NCBI RefSeq assembly: GCF_000495795.1
Contig: NZ_AWGD01000019.1
Coordinates: 186,001 to 250,000 of the forward strand
Source: Asticcacaulis sp. AC460
Lineage (GTDB): Bacteria > Pseudomonadota > Alphaproteobacteria > Caulobacterales > Caulobacteraceae
Reading direction: 5' to 3'
DNA length: 64,000 nucleotides
This document shows, in pieces, positions 1 to 9,148 of this stretch. The position numbers and the translations under genes are program-made. Below the pieces are notes generated by a model. That model worked only from the letters and a program-made list of their open reading frames with translations. It did no database searches and was not told the DNA's origin. Position 1 is the stretch's first letter, and every line of letters begins with the position of its first letter.

Positions 1-1
1 C

Positions 2-550
2 GAATATGGCGGGCAGCGTTATTTTGTCTATTCGCCCTATGTCGGCCCCGACAGCGTGCTGAGCATTTCGCGCATGGCCAACCCCTGGACCCTGGCTGGC
101 GGAGAGACCATCATCGCCCGTCCGGACCTGGCGTGGGAACGCCAGGGCGGCCGCCAGATCCTGGAAGGGCCCGAATTCCTGCAGGGGCCTGACGGGCAGT
201 TGTTCCTGACCTATTCGGCCAGCGCCTGCTGGTCGGACGACTACGCCCTGGGCCTGCTGAGCGCGCCGGCCGGCAGCGATCCGCTGAAGGCCGCATCCTG
301 GAGCAAGTCGCCGACGCCTGTTCTGGCCAAGTCCGAGGCCAATGGCATCTACGCTACGGGCCACAATGGCTTCTTCACCTCGCCGGACGGCAAGACGACC
401 TGGATCATCTACCACGCCAATCCCGGTCCGAAGATGGGGTGTACGCCCAAGCGCTCGCCGCGCATTCAGCCGATAAGCTGGGGCGCCGACGGCAAGCCCC
501 AGTTCGCCGAGCCCCAAAAGGACGGCGTGCCCATCGAAGCGCCGCAATAG
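2..550 (+). CDS. GH43-type glycoside hydrolase, C-terminal part (5' end outside window)
   Basis: The frame is open from the window edge, so about 182 C-terminal residues are seen and the true start lies upstream. The segment has beta-propeller glycosidase features: an EGPEF motif (the usual acid/base glutamate setting of family 43), then LTYSAS, a GHNGFF stretch and WIIYHAN close to the end. Family 43 enzymes are arabinosidases and xylosidases acting on plant hemicellulose, usually in the periplasm or outside the cell. The signal peptide and the catalytic aspartate would be upstream and cannot be checked. Subfamily and substrate cannot be assigned from this fragment. Confidence 0.75.
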   Translation, partial: EYGGQRYFVYSPYVGPDSVLSISRMANPWTLAGGETIIARPDLAWERQGGRQILEGPEFLQGPDGQLFLTYSASACWSDDYALGLLSAPAGSDPLKAASWSKSPTPVLAKSEANGIYATGHNGFFTSPDGKTTWIIYHANPGPKMGCTPKRSPRIQPISWGADGKPQFAEPQKDGVPIEAPQ

Positions 551-578
551 CACCAAAGGCGCTGTCAGCTTCAACTTT

Positions 579-2270
579 TTACGCCGACACGCGGTCCAGG
601 AAGGTCAGGATTTCCGTCTTCAGGTGCTCGGTCTGTTCGGACAGGATATGCGCCGACGACGAGGTCTTGCGCGCCGACACAGTGGCATCGTCCGAGGCAC
701 GGCTCATGTCCTCGACATTGTGGCTGATCCGGTCGGTGTTCATCGACGCCGTGTTCATATTGGCGGCGATGTCGGCGGTAACCACGCTCTGTTCCTCGAC
801 CGCCGAGGAGATGCTGACGGCGATCTGGTCGACCGTATCGACGCCGCGGCTGATGGCGTGCAGCACCTGGATGACGTCCTGGGACACCTCGCGGATATTG
901 TCGATATTGACGGTGATCTCGCTGGTGGCGCGGCCGGTCGCCGTGGCCAGTTGCTTGACCTCGTTGGCGACCACGGCAAAGCCCTTGCCGGCGTCGCCCG
1001 CCCGTGCCGACTCGATCGTGGCGTTCAGCGCCAGCAGGTTGATCTGGCCGGTAATGTTCTGGATCAGGTCGACGATCTCGACGATGCGCTTGGTGGCCTC
1101 GTCCAGCTTCTGCGAGGTCGTGCTGGCCTTATGCATGTGCTCGACCACGTCGCGGATGGCCATCGAGCACGATCCGGTCTGGCTGGCGATTTCACGGATC
1201 GAGGCCGACATTTCCACGGCCGCTGCGGCGACCATCTGGACATTGCCGGAGGTTTCGCCGGTGACGGCCGTCACGGTGCGCGACTTGTCGTTCACCGAGG
1301 TGACCATATGCGTCATGTCGTCGGAGGCATGTTTCAGGTCGTGGGTGGCGCCGCCCAGCTTGCCCATGATGTCGCCGACCGTGCCCTTGAAGGCGTCGAT
1401 CTCGGCTTCCAGCTGCGCCTTCTGCTCCAGCTTGGCCAGGGCGTCCGACTTCTGGACGTCCTCCAGCCGGCGGGCATCGCTCAGGCGTGCGTTCAGGTCC
1501 TGCAGCGACCGCGTCATGACGCCGATTTCATCGCGGCGCTCATCACCCTGGGGCGGCAGTTCCTTGCCCTCGGCGAGGGCCGCCAGACCGTGGGTGATCC
1601 GGCCCAGCGGCACGCGGATATCGCGAGCGATAATCCAGCTCACGCCACCCAGCACCAGCAGGGTGAACAGGCCGATGGCGCCGAACTTGGTCAACTGGGC
1701 CATAAAGGCGGTGTTGACGTCATCGATATAGATGCCGGAACCGACGATCCATTTCCATTCGGGAATGGCGGAGACGTAGGAGATCTTGGCCGTCGGCTTG
1801 GTCTTGTCCATGCCCGGCTTGGGCCAGCCATAGCGCACGAAGCCGTCATGACCTGCCTGCACCGCGACCGTCATCTCGGAGAACAGGCGCACCCCGTTCG
1901 GATCCTTGATATTGGAGGCGTCGGTACCGTCCAGTTCCGGCTTGAACGGGTGCATGATCATCTGGGCATGGTCGTCGATGATCCAGAAATAGTTCTGGCC
2001 TTCGTAACGCAATGCCTTGACCTGGGCGATGGCGGCGGCCTTGGCCTCGGCCTCGCTGATCTCGCCCTTCTGGAAGCGCTCGTATTGCGCGCGGACGGCG
2101 CTGCCGGCGACCTCGACGACGTTGCGGGTCTTGTCCATCCGGTCGCCCAGCATAACCTGGCGGTAGTCCAGCAGGGCCACCGCCGACACGGCCACAAATG
2201 CCACCAGGGCCAGAGCCATGATCAGCTGAAGTTTCTTCGTGACGGATATGTTTGCCAGCTTGAGCATAGC
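579..2270 (-). CDS. methyl-accepting chemotaxis protein with Cache sensor domain
   Basis: This is a 563-residue chemoreceptor. An N-terminal membrane helix (about residues 12-32) is followed by a periplasmic single-Cache domain (NYFWI, later PEWKW and GSGIYIDD), a second helix, a HAMP linker and the long signalling coiled coil. The hairpin tip carries [15 protein letters not shown] and [14 protein letters not shown], the CheA/CheW contact region. No C-terminal CheR/CheB-binding pentapeptide is visible. The start at 2270 is preferred over the upstream start at 2333 because AGGAAC lies five bases before it. Caches of this type often bind small organic acids, but the ligand is unknown. The gene is monocistronic and convergent with the preceding glycosidase. 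Confidence 0.93.
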   Translation of the reverse strand, partial: AMLKLANISVTKKLQLIMALALVAFVAVSAVALLDYRQVMLGDRMDKTRNVVEVAGSAVRAQYERFQKGEISEAEAKAAAIAQVKALRYEGQNYFWIIDDHAQMIMHPFKPELDGTDASNIKDPNGVRLFSEMTVAVQAGHDGFVRYGWPKPGMDKTKPTAKISYVSAIPEWKWIVGSGIYIDDVNTAFMAQLTKFGAIGLFTLLVLGGVSWIIARDIRVPLGRITHGLAALAEGKELPPQGDERRDEIGVMTRSLQDLNARLSDARRLEDVQKSDALAKLEQKAQLEAEIDAFKGTVGDIMGKLGGATHDLKHASDDMTHMVTSVNDKSRTVTAVTGETSGNVQMVAAAAVEMSASIREIASQTGSCSMAIRDVVEHMHKASTTSQKLDEATKRIVEIVDLIQNITGQINLLALNATIESARAGDAGKGFAVVANEVKQLATATGRATSEITVNIDNIREVSQDVIQVLHAISRGVDTVDQIAVSISSAVEEQSVVTADIAANMNTASMNTDRISHNVEDMSRASDDATVSARKTSSSAHILSEQTEHLKTEILTFLDRVSA

Positions 2271-2476
2271 GTTCCTGTCGTTTTCTGCCGCCGCGCAACG
2301 CGGTCTTGTCTGATTAACTATATTGATTTTCATGTGTTAAAATTGTCCTGTCAGAGTGCCAAATTCCATTCGAAACCGGACGGCCATTAACCCGAATTAA
2401 CTTGCCGCAGATGTTTGCATCTGAAACGAAGGGCACCCGCCGCCTGAACGGCCGCGGATAGGCCAGGAGGGGCTAC

Positions 2477-3421
2477 ATGACCGGAACAGAACTTTACGCA
2501 CCGAGGACGCCTCGGCATCGTCGCACCTGGACGGCAGTCGCCATCGTGCTGCTCGTCGTTTTCTTCATCCTTGGGCAGTTAACGACCATCTTCGGCATTC
2601 TCAAGCCGATGGGTTTTCGCCAGGCCGACCTCGAGACGCAGTGGCAGCCCCTGAGCATTCTTCTGGCGGGTTTTGGCGTTACGGCCATCCTCGTCTTTGC
2701 CTGGGCCTGGCTGTTTGAGCGCCGGTCACCGGTCGCGCTGGGGTTCAATGCGCACGGGCTTGTGCGTTACGTGCGCGGACTTCTGGTGGGGTTTGCATTT
2801 CTGGGGCTTGTGGTCGGCGCGATCTGGGCCCTGGGCGGTTATCGCGTCGAAGGCGCCGGCGTGTGGGCGGCGCCCGCGCCGCTTCTGTTCCTTCCCATCC
2901 TGTGCCTGTTCGGTGGCTTCATGATTCAGGGGGCGACCGAGGAAATCCTGATGCGCGGCTGGCTGATGCAACTGGTCGCCTCTCGCCACGGCCTGATCCT
3001 GGCCATCGTGATCAATTCGATCGTCTTTTCCCTGCTCCACGCCGGCAATATCAATCTGTCGAAGGAACTGATCCTGGGCCTGGTCAACATCGTCCTGTTT
3101 GCGGTGATGATCAGCCTCTATGCTATCAAGGAAGGCTCGCTGTGGGGCGTGTGCGCCTGGCATTCTGCCTGGAACACGCTTCTGGGAGTCGGGTTCGGAC
3201 TTGAGGTCAGCGGCGGAAAGATCGCGGTGGCGTCCCTGGTCGTCGATCTGGCGCCCGCCGAAGGCGCCCCGTGGTGGTTGACCGGTGCGGCCTTCGGACC
3301 GGAAGCCAGTGTCGTCACGACAGCAGTTCTGCTGGTTGCCTCAATCGGCTTTATTGCAGCGGGCGCATTGAAGCCCGGACGCGGGCACGCAGCGCCTGAA
3401 CCGTCCACTCGAAAAGCGTGA
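2477..3421 (+). CDS. CPBP family intramembrane glutamic protease (CAAX/Abi type)
   Basis: A 314-residue protein with about eight hydrophobic segments. It carries the family's catalytic signature in order: EEILMR (EExxxR), then FSLLH, then HSAWN near residue 230. These residues form the intramembrane active site of Rce1/CPBP proteases. A clear AGGAGG lies upstream of the ATG. The first 15 residues are polar and basic, and the C-terminal tail is soluble and charged. Bacterial members have roles in bacteriocin self-immunity or membrane-protein processing, but the substrate here cannot be named. The gene stands alone between a divergent chemoreceptor and a convergent SGNH gene. Confidence 0.85.
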   Translation: MTGTELYAPRTPRHRRTWTAVAIVLLVVFFILGQLTTIFGILKPMGFRQADLETQWQPLSILLAGFGVTAILVFAWAWLFERRSPVALGFNAHGLVRYVRGLLVGFAFLGLVVGAIWALGGYRVEGAGVWAAPAPLLFLPILCLFGGFMIQGATEEILMRGWLMQLVASRHGLILAIVINSIVFSLLHAGNINLSKELILGLVNIVLFAVMISLYAIKEGSLWGVCAWHSAWNTLLGVGFGLEVSGGKIAVASLVVDLAPAEGAPWWLTGAAFGPEASVVTTAVLLVASIGFIAAGALKPGRGHAAPEPSTRKA

Positions 3422-3457
3422 CATCGGGGCGCATTTCGATACGGATCGACATGCGCC

Positions 3458-4621
3458 CTAACTTCCCAGCATCCGTTCCCGCAGGGGCTGGAGAACCTCT
3501 TCGATGCGCACATTCTCCATACGGCCGGTGTACAGCATACCGCAGAGCGCCAGGGTCGGCGACGGATTGACCGGATGCGGCGTCATGCTGCGCGGCGTCA
3601 CGGTCTTGGCGATTTCGCCGTCGGCGACCGGCGAAATCGTGTAGGTAGAGGTTTCCGGCGGACGGTTGACATCGGGCGGATACAGGAAGTCGCAGCCCGT
3701 GGCCGCCACCAGAAACTCGAAGTTGCCGGCCGTGATGCCGGGCTTCATGACATTGACCTGGTACAGCAGATCACCGCACCGCATGAAGGCCGGTCCCGTG
3801 CTCAGCTCGCAGACATAGTTCATTCCCAGCAGCTTGCCCTCGACCAAAGTGAAAACAAGCCGCTTGCCGGCCAGTTCCAAGCCGTCTGCATGAAACCGCC
3901 GGTTGCCGCGATGGATGCGGGGGCCCTCTGGCAGATTGTCCAGACCGGCTGCCGTCGCGTCGGCGAAGTGGAAGGGGTCCATGGGTTCCGGCAGGTCGCG
4001 CTTGCGGCGCCGTTTGCTGACGGCCTTTATGAGCTCGCGTGTCAGAGCTTTTTTCGTCATTTCTACCGCGGGGGCAGCCAGATGGTGCGAGTCCAGATAA
4101 TAGAGGTCGCTGCACGCCTGTTCCGGGCCAACGGCCTCCACGAGCGTTCGAGCGATATCGATCACGCGTGTGCGGTAGACGTCCGACAGACGATGAATAG
4201 CGGCATGGATCATGCTCAGGCGCCGTTCGGCCGGCGCGGTGCGCGACTCCAGGATCACCGAGATGATCTGTAGTCGCGGATTCTGTGTCAGGGCATAACG
4301 GATAACGCCCTCATAGGCCCGGGCCCAGTGTTGCAGCAGTTTGCGATCTTTTTCGTGCCCGGACGTGTCGTTCAGCGCATATTCGACAATCAGGACATCG
4401 GCTTTCTTGAGCTTGGAACAGCATTTGAGCCGGAACAGGCCATTGAAAATGGTGGTGCCACCCACCGACAGATCATCGATGACGTCGAGCTTCCAGCCCC
4501 GTTTCTTGCACGCCCTGAAGGTTTCCCACAAATAACCGATCCGATAGTCAGGATTCAGACCCATGACGGTGTTTGAGCCGCCGATCACGACGGCGCGGAT
4601 TCGTTTTTTCGATTTGGACAT
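3458..4621 (-). CDS. SGNH/GDSL-family hydrolase-like protein
   Basis: The N-terminal 200 residues show the four SGNH blocks: GGSN at residue 14 (block I, serine nucleophile), a glycine in SVGG (block II), ALNDT (block III asparagine) and DSHHLA (block V Asp/His). A second half of about 180 residues has no recognised motif and ends in a short LQPLRERM tail. There is no signal peptide; the protein begins MSKSKKRIRA and is probably cytoplasmic. Possible roles are esterase or O-acyl hydrolase in polysaccharide modification. The neighbours do not define a substrate. Confidence 0.65.
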   Translation of the reverse strand: MSKSKKRIRAVVIGGSNTVMGLNPDYRIGYLWETFRACKKRGWKLDVIDDLSVGGTTIFNGLFRLKCCSKLKKADVLIVEYALNDTSGHEKDRKLLQHWARAYEGVIRYALTQNPRLQIISVILESRTAPAERRLSMIHAAIHRLSDVYRTRVIDIARTLVEAVGPEQACSDLYYLDSHHLAAPAVEMTKKALTRELIKAVSKRRRKRDLPEPMDPFHFADATAAGLDNLPEGPRIHRGNRRFHADGLELAGKRLVFTLVEGKLLGMNYVCELSTGPAFMRCGDLLYQVNVMKPGITAGNFEFLVAATGCDFLYPPDVNRPPETSTYTISPVADGEIAKTVTPRSMTPHPVNPSPTLALCGMLYTGRMENVRIEEVLQPLRERMLGS

Positions 4622-4712
4622 TCTGTCGGGTCTTATGTCTGATAGACAGCGTTGTTCTTAGGATATCTGATCCGGCCTTGCCTTCCAAATCGCCCGGCTG
4701 GCGAACAGCCCC

Positions 4713-5957
4713 TCAGCCCGCGTAACGTTCCTTCGCCGCCAGGCCCAGGCCGCTGGCCACCGAGGCAAAGCGGTCGCCGTAGTGCACCCGGGCCTGAGGA
4801 AAGGCCGCGCGCATGGCGGCTTCGAAGCCGGGCAACCCCGTCGAACCGCCGGTCATGAACAGGGTCTCGATTCCGGCAGGTTGCAACCCTGCGCGCGCAT
4901 TCACCGTGTCGATCGCGGCATCGACCACCTTGCGCACGTCGGCGGCAATAGCGCCGATCAGGGCATCGCGCGTCACCTCGTGCGTCCAGCCGTCATCGAT
5001 CCCGGTCAGGTCCATCCGGGCCGCTTCGCCATCCGAGACGGCGATCTTGGCCTGTTCGACCTTGCTGGCGATCTCGTGGCCGGCGCGGTGTTCGATCGTG
5101 GTGATCAGGCGTTGGGTCAGGCTGCGGTCGGCCGCCTGGTGATGCAACTGACGCACCCCGGTCATGGTCTTCTGCGTATAGAGGAAGTTGATCAGGTGCC
5201 AGGTCGACAGCTGGTGATAATAGAGGCCGGGCATTTCCAGCCCGCTCTTCAACGGACTGCGATACCCCATGTCGCGCATGACGGTAGCCAGGCTCAAACG
5301 GGTGTCGAAGTCGGTGCCGCCGATATGGACGCCGCCATTGGCCAGGATACGGTTGTCGCCGCCGGCTGGGCTCAACTCCACAACCGAAAAGTCCGACGTA
5401 CCGCCGCCGATATCGACGACCAGGACGGTTTCCCTTTCCTTCAAACCGGACTGGTAGTCCCGCGCGGCGGCCAGGGGTTCGTATTCGAATGCGATGTCGC
5501 GAAAGCCTTGCGCCTGCGCAATGCCGCGCAGCTCGGCCTCGGCGCGGGCATCGGCGACATCGTCATGATCGACGAAGCGCACCGGACGCCCCAGAACGAC
5601 CTGGTCGATCGTGTGGCCGGCAAAGCGCTCGGCCCGGGCCTTCAGCTCGCCGATATACATGCCGATGATGGCGCGGAAATCCTTGCGCCGCTCGCCGACT
5701 TGGGTGGTTTCGCCGATCAGGCTGGAGCCCAGGATCGACTTCAGCGCCCGCATCAGCCGGCCGTCATAGTGGTCGAGATATTCGGCGATGGCCCGGCGGC
5801 CATGGCTGACCGTCTCGGTTTCGAAGTTGAAGAAGATGGCCGAAGGCAGGGTGACGGACTCGCCTTCGATGGGCACCAGGCGGACGCTCTCGCCCAGCCC
5901 GACGCACACCGCCGAATTGGAGGTGCCGAAGTCGATGCCGCAATAGGGTCGGGACAT
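4713..5957 (-). CDS. yegD: Hsp70 family protein, YegD-like
   Basis: A 414-residue actin-fold ATPase of the YegD branch of Hsp70. Visible motifs are CGIDFGTSNS at the N-terminus (phosphate 1), VVDIGGGTSDFSVVE near residue 200 (phosphate 2) and FMTGGSTGLPG near residue 370 (adenosine). The protein stops where DnaK would continue into its substrate-binding domain, which is normal for YegD. The start at the methionine before SRPYCG is chosen because family members begin there, although the ribosome site is weak; an upstream GTG at 6050 would add 31 proline-rich residues with no homology. Physiological role is unclear. Confidence 0.85.
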   Translation of the reverse strand: MSRPYCGIDFGTSNSAVCVGLGESVRLVPIEGESVTLPSAIFFNFETETVSHGRRAIAEYLDHYDGRLMRALKSILGSSLIGETTQVGERRKDFRAIIGMYIGELKARAERFAGHTIDQVVLGRPVRFVDHDDVADARAEAELRGIAQAQGFRDIAFEYEPLAAARDYQSGLKERETVLVVDIGGGTSDFSVVELSPAGGDNRILANGGVHIGGTDFDTRLSLATVMRDMGYRSPLKSGLEMPGLYYHQLSTWHLINFLYTQKTMTGVRQLHHQAADRSLTQRLITTIEHRAGHEIASKVEQAKIAVSDGEAARMDLTGIDDGWTHEVTRDALIGAIAADVRKVVDAAIDTVNARAGLQPAGIETLFMTGGSTGLPGFEAAMRAAFPQARVHYGDRFASVASGLGLAAKERYAG

Positions 5958-6128
5958 AGGGGTTGCGCCAAACGGGGGAGGGGCGCGGTGTGTAGCGAAG
6001 AATGGCCGTTCTGACGAGCGGAAAAAGACCGATTTCGCGTCAAAAAACACTGTAACGCAATTTTAGCGCCTGTCGATTAAGGTAGTCCCCTACAGAACGT
6101 AAAATGCGTATTCTCAGGGACTGTAAAC

Positions 6129-6542
6129 ATGGCCAAACGCGCGCTCGTGCTGGAAGACAGCCGCACCCAGGCAACCATCATCTGCAAGATGTTTCAGAAG
6201 GCCGGCTTCGACGCCGTCTGGGTCCAGGACCCGGCCGCCGCTCACGACGCCCTCAAGGCCGACCGTTTTGACGTGCTGATACTGGACGTCTTCATCGAAG
6301 GCTACAACACCCTGGATCACCTGAGCGAGTTCCGCGACCTGGCCGGTGGCGCCCCGATCGCCGTCATGACCGCCGGCCGTATCGACGATCCGGAATCCGG
6401 CGCTGATGCGCTGAACAAGGCCCGCCGCGGCCGGGTCAACTTCCTGTTGCCCAAGCCCTTCTATTTCGACGACATCAAACAGATCTGCGAAGACGTCGAC
6501 GCCTATTGGCTGGCCCATCCGACCGAAGCCGTCGCGTCCTGA
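6129..6542 (+). CDS. single-domain response regulator (CheY-like receiver)
   Basis: A stand-alone receiver domain of 137 residues. The acidic pair (LEDS, residues 9-10), the phospho-acceptor Asp in LILDVF near residue 55, the Thr in VMTAG and the Lys in LPKPF are all present, so phosphorylation is likely. There is no output domain. It is followed after 14 bases by a CheZ-family phosphatase gene, so the two probably form one unit in which CheZ dephosphorylates this or another CheY-like protein. Confidence 0.9.
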   Translation: MAKRALVLEDSRTQATIICKMFQKAGFDAVWVQDPAAAHDALKADRFDVLILDVFIEGYNTLDHLSEFRDLAGGAPIAVMTAGRIDDPESGADALNKARRGRVNFLLPKPFYFDDIKQICEDVDAYWLAHPTEAVAS

Positions 6543-6556
6543 GGGGGACTTCAACC

Positions 6557-7168
6557 ATGAGCGCTGTTGACCTTAACCGGCCGACCTTCGCGGCCGATAT
6601 CCTCGGCATGTTCGATCCCGAACTGCTGCGCATGACTGCCGTGTCGGAGGAACTGCTGGGCCTGCTGGAAGGGTTTTTCCGGCGCCTGGACAAGCATGCT
6701 TCGGACGAACTGGTCGGCATTGCGCGCGACATCGCCCAGACCCGGACCGAACTGCGCCGGCTGTGCCCCAACCAGATGGGCGACAGCCTGCCCCAGGCCG
6801 GTGCCGAGCTTGACGCCATCACGCGTGACACCGAAACTGCCACCAACACAATCTTGAGTGCCGCCGAGGCGCTTATGGACCTGGACGACGCCGATCCCGG
6901 CATGAAGGACAAGGCTGACGACCTGGTCATGCGCATCTTCGAAGCCTGCTCCTTCCAGGACCTGGTCGGCCAGCGCGTATCGAAGGTGGTCCGCGTCCTG
7001 GAACAGATCGAAGGCCGCATCGCGCGCCTGGGTGAGATAACCGGCAGCGCCGACCCTGAAGTATCGGTCGATGACGCCGAACAGCGCCGCCGCGACCTGC
7101 TGCTGAACGGTCCCGCCGTCGGCGGTCCAGAAACCAGCCAGGCCCAGGTCGACGCCTACTTCAACTGA
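6557..7168 (+). CDS. cheZ: CheZ-family protein phosphatase
   Basis: A 203-residue helical protein. The family's core is visible: TNTILSAAE, then a run ending in IFEACSFQDLVGQR about two-thirds along, matching the CheZ active helix with its conserved Asp and Gln. CheZ accelerates dephosphorylation of phospho-CheY. The start at 6557 follows a GGGGG ribosome site; the frame is open upstream to 6506 inside the previous gene but those residues look non-native. Its place directly behind a receiver gene supports a shared chemotaxis or polarity signalling role. Confidence 0.85.
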   Translation: MSAVDLNRPTFAADILGMFDPELLRMTAVSEELLGLLEGFFRRLDKHASDELVGIARDIAQTRTELRRLCPNQMGDSLPQAGAELDAITRDTETATNTILSAAEALMDLDDADPGMKDKADDLVMRIFEACSFQDLVGQRVSKVVRVLEQIEGRIARLGEITGSADPEVSVDDAEQRRRDLLLNGPAVGGPETSQAQVDAYFN

Positions 7169-7531
7169 TCAAACATATATCACGCCAACGGGACTGGCGT
7201 CTGACCGCTAATTGAAATGGTTATTCTTCCTTCTCCTCCCCATTTCTCCAATGGGGAGGTGGCGAGCAAGTGAAGCTGGGCCGAAGGCCGACAGCGAACG
7301 CGTCGAGACGGAGGGGTCCTCTTAGCAGTCAGCCTCCAATGCCCAGGGTATCGGACCTAACGCGGACGAGGCCGTGCTCCCTTCGCGTCTTGGCGTGAAA
7401 CCGTTCTTTACCTGACCGCTGACACTGGGGCCTGACCCGCCTGTAGACAGCATGTTTCACGCGAAGACGTGAAGACGCTAAGGGAGGACGCGAAAATCAG
7501 CGCCTCGCTCTGCCCGCCAATAACGTCAAGG
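7169..7531. repeat. gene-free gap with GC-rich palindromic repeat
   Basis: No gene is seen here. Around 7228-7270 lies a palindrome of the form CTCCTCCCCATT...AATGGGGAGG, followed by a GAGACGGAGGGG tail near 7309-7316. It belongs to the composite intergenic repeat found repeatedly in this window. The rest is a mixed AT/GC stretch with no clear promoter. Confidence 0.6.
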
Positions 7532-8971
7532 TCACCCCGTCAGCCGCACCTTGCTCAGCTTGCCGCCGATGGTTTCGAACGCCTTGATCAGGTCGGCCGA
7601 GCTCTTGGCGTCGAAATAGTGCTGGGCGTCGGTGGCGCAGGCCTTCAACGTTTTCAGCGCCGTGGCGTCCGTCACGTCGAAGCCGATGGTGTAGATCTCT
7701 ATATTCTTCGACTTGGCGTAGTCGCAGACGCGGATCTGATCACTGTAGGTCACCGCGACCTGGGTCGCATTGGCCACCGCGATCCCGCCCGAGGTGTTGG
7801 CGTAAAGGGTATTGGCGCCGTCGGTCATCAGAACGATCGTCTTGCGCGGTTCCTTGTTGTTCTTGTCGTAGGGCTTGCCCTCGGTGAACGGTGCCGGCGG
7901 GGTCAGGGTATTGACGCCCCAGATCATTCCGGCCGGAATATAGGTTTCGGGCTTGTACGAGCTGATATTGACGACCAGGTTCTTGATCGAATTCGTCACC
8001 ACAGTGGCGTCGTTGCTGAGCGGCAGGATCGGGTTCAGGCAGGTCTGGCTGGTCTGCAGGATACCGGCATAGGCCCCCGTCGGATCCGGCATGACCAGCT
8101 TCGACGAGGCCACCTGGTTCTTGACGCAGCCATACCATTTGTAATTGGTGGTCGTCCCGCCGGAACAGCTTTGATACGGCGTGACATTGACCGTCTTGCA
8201 GGTCTGGGCGACGATCCAGCAGCTATAGGTATAGGGGACGCCGTCCTGGGTGCCGGTGCAGGTACCCTTCGTCCCGCCCGTGCACTGCGTCGCCGTCGAG
8301 ACGGTGGTGCAGGTCTTGGCAGAGGTGGTCGCATAGTCGGCCCCGACACTGACCCACGACGCCGACCGGTTGCCCATGCCGACATTGACATAGTCGGCAT
8401 AGGGCACGACAGCGATCTTGACATAGTCCTTGTTGTCCTTGGTCAGGATGGTCGAGACCAGGCTCTGGGCCGCGGTCTTCAGCACGTCGATCTTGGGCGT
8501 GCCGCCGACCGAGGCGCTCATCGACCAGGTGTTGTCCAGCACCAGCGCCACTTCCAGCGTGCCGTCTGCGGCCTTGATGGCGTCGGCCTTGACCGAATAG
8601 GGCAGGTCCTTGAAGCCGAACAGCTGCATGATGACCGGATCATAGCTGCCGCGGGCCGTGGCCTTCACCGTGCGTGCCTTCTGGTCGTATTTGAAGGCCG
8701 TGATCTTGGCGTCCAGGTCGGTGCCCTTCAGGTTCTCCTTGAACGCTTCGCCGGCCAGCTTTTTCAGTTCGCCTTCATTGGAGTTGTTGATGATGGCGGC
8801 GGCCAGGACGGCGGAGTCCAGCGCATCCTGGGTTGTGCGCTTGGCGCGCTGCAGAACGGCATAGTCGATGGCGGTGCCCAGCGCGGCCAGGATGGCGAAA
8901 ACGGCCAGGCCAAAGATCATGGTCGTACTGGCGTGACGCGAGCGCAGGAAGGCCTTAACAAAATACCGCAT
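7532..8971 (-). CDS. TadG-like pilus-assembly protein with von Willebrand A domain
   Basis: A 479-residue protein. It opens with a TadE/TadG-like N-terminus: a short basic segment, then one membrane helix with TTMIFGLAVFAILAALG, then IDYAVLQRAKRTTQDALDSA. A vWA domain follows with a metal-site motif DNTWS (a Thr variant of DxSxS) near residue 150 and VLMTDGAN near residue 390. A cysteine-rich insert of roughly 120 residues sits between these two motifs. The ATG at 8971 has AAGGA five bases upstream; the GTG at 8986 is less likely. TadG proteins are minor Flp/Tad pilus components, but no other tad gene is in view. Confidence 0.75.
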   Translation of the reverse strand: MRYFVKAFLRSRHASTTMIFGLAVFAILAALGTAIDYAVLQRAKRTTQDALDSAVLAAAIINNSNEGELKKLAGEAFKENLKGTDLDAKITAFKYDQKARTVKATARGSYDPVIMQLFGFKDLPYSVKADAIKAADGTLEVALVLDNTWSMSASVGGTPKIDVLKTAAQSLVSTILTKDNKDYVKIAVVPYADYVNVGMGNRSASWVSVGADYATTSAKTCTTVSTATQCTGGTKGTCTGTQDGVPYTYSCWIVAQTCKTVNVTPYQSCSGGTTTNYKWYGCVKNQVASSKLVMPDPTGAYAGILQTSQTCLNPILPLSNDATVVTNSIKNLVVNISSYKPETYIPAGMIWGVNTLTPPAPFTEGKPYDKNNKEPRKTIVLMTDGANTLYANTSGGIAVANATQVAVTYSDQIRVCDYAKSKNIEIYTIGFDVTDATALKTLKACATDAQHYFDAKSSADLIKAFETIGGKLSKVRLTG

Positions 8972-9148
8972 GAAATCCTTTTCCACCAGGTTGCGGCCAT
9001 GGGTTCGAAATACCGCCGTTCCCGAATATTGCTGGAAAAAGTTTAAATTTTTGCGGTGAAATCATACGCGCACGTAAGAATTTGGGCTGCCGGCCAGTGT
9101 TCAGCGCCCGGCCTTGCGCCGCCGTGACGATGCGCTAAGCTATCTCGA

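Noticed and set aside
439-2390. Long plus-strand frames opposite the first chemoreceptor gene
   Set aside because: They are antisense shadows of a high-GC gene with no ribosome site or homology.
7469-9046. 525-codon plus-strand frame opposite the TadG-like gene
   Set aside because: Amino-acid make-up (Gly/Arg/Asp/His-rich) is that of an antisense frame; the minus-strand protein has clear motifs.
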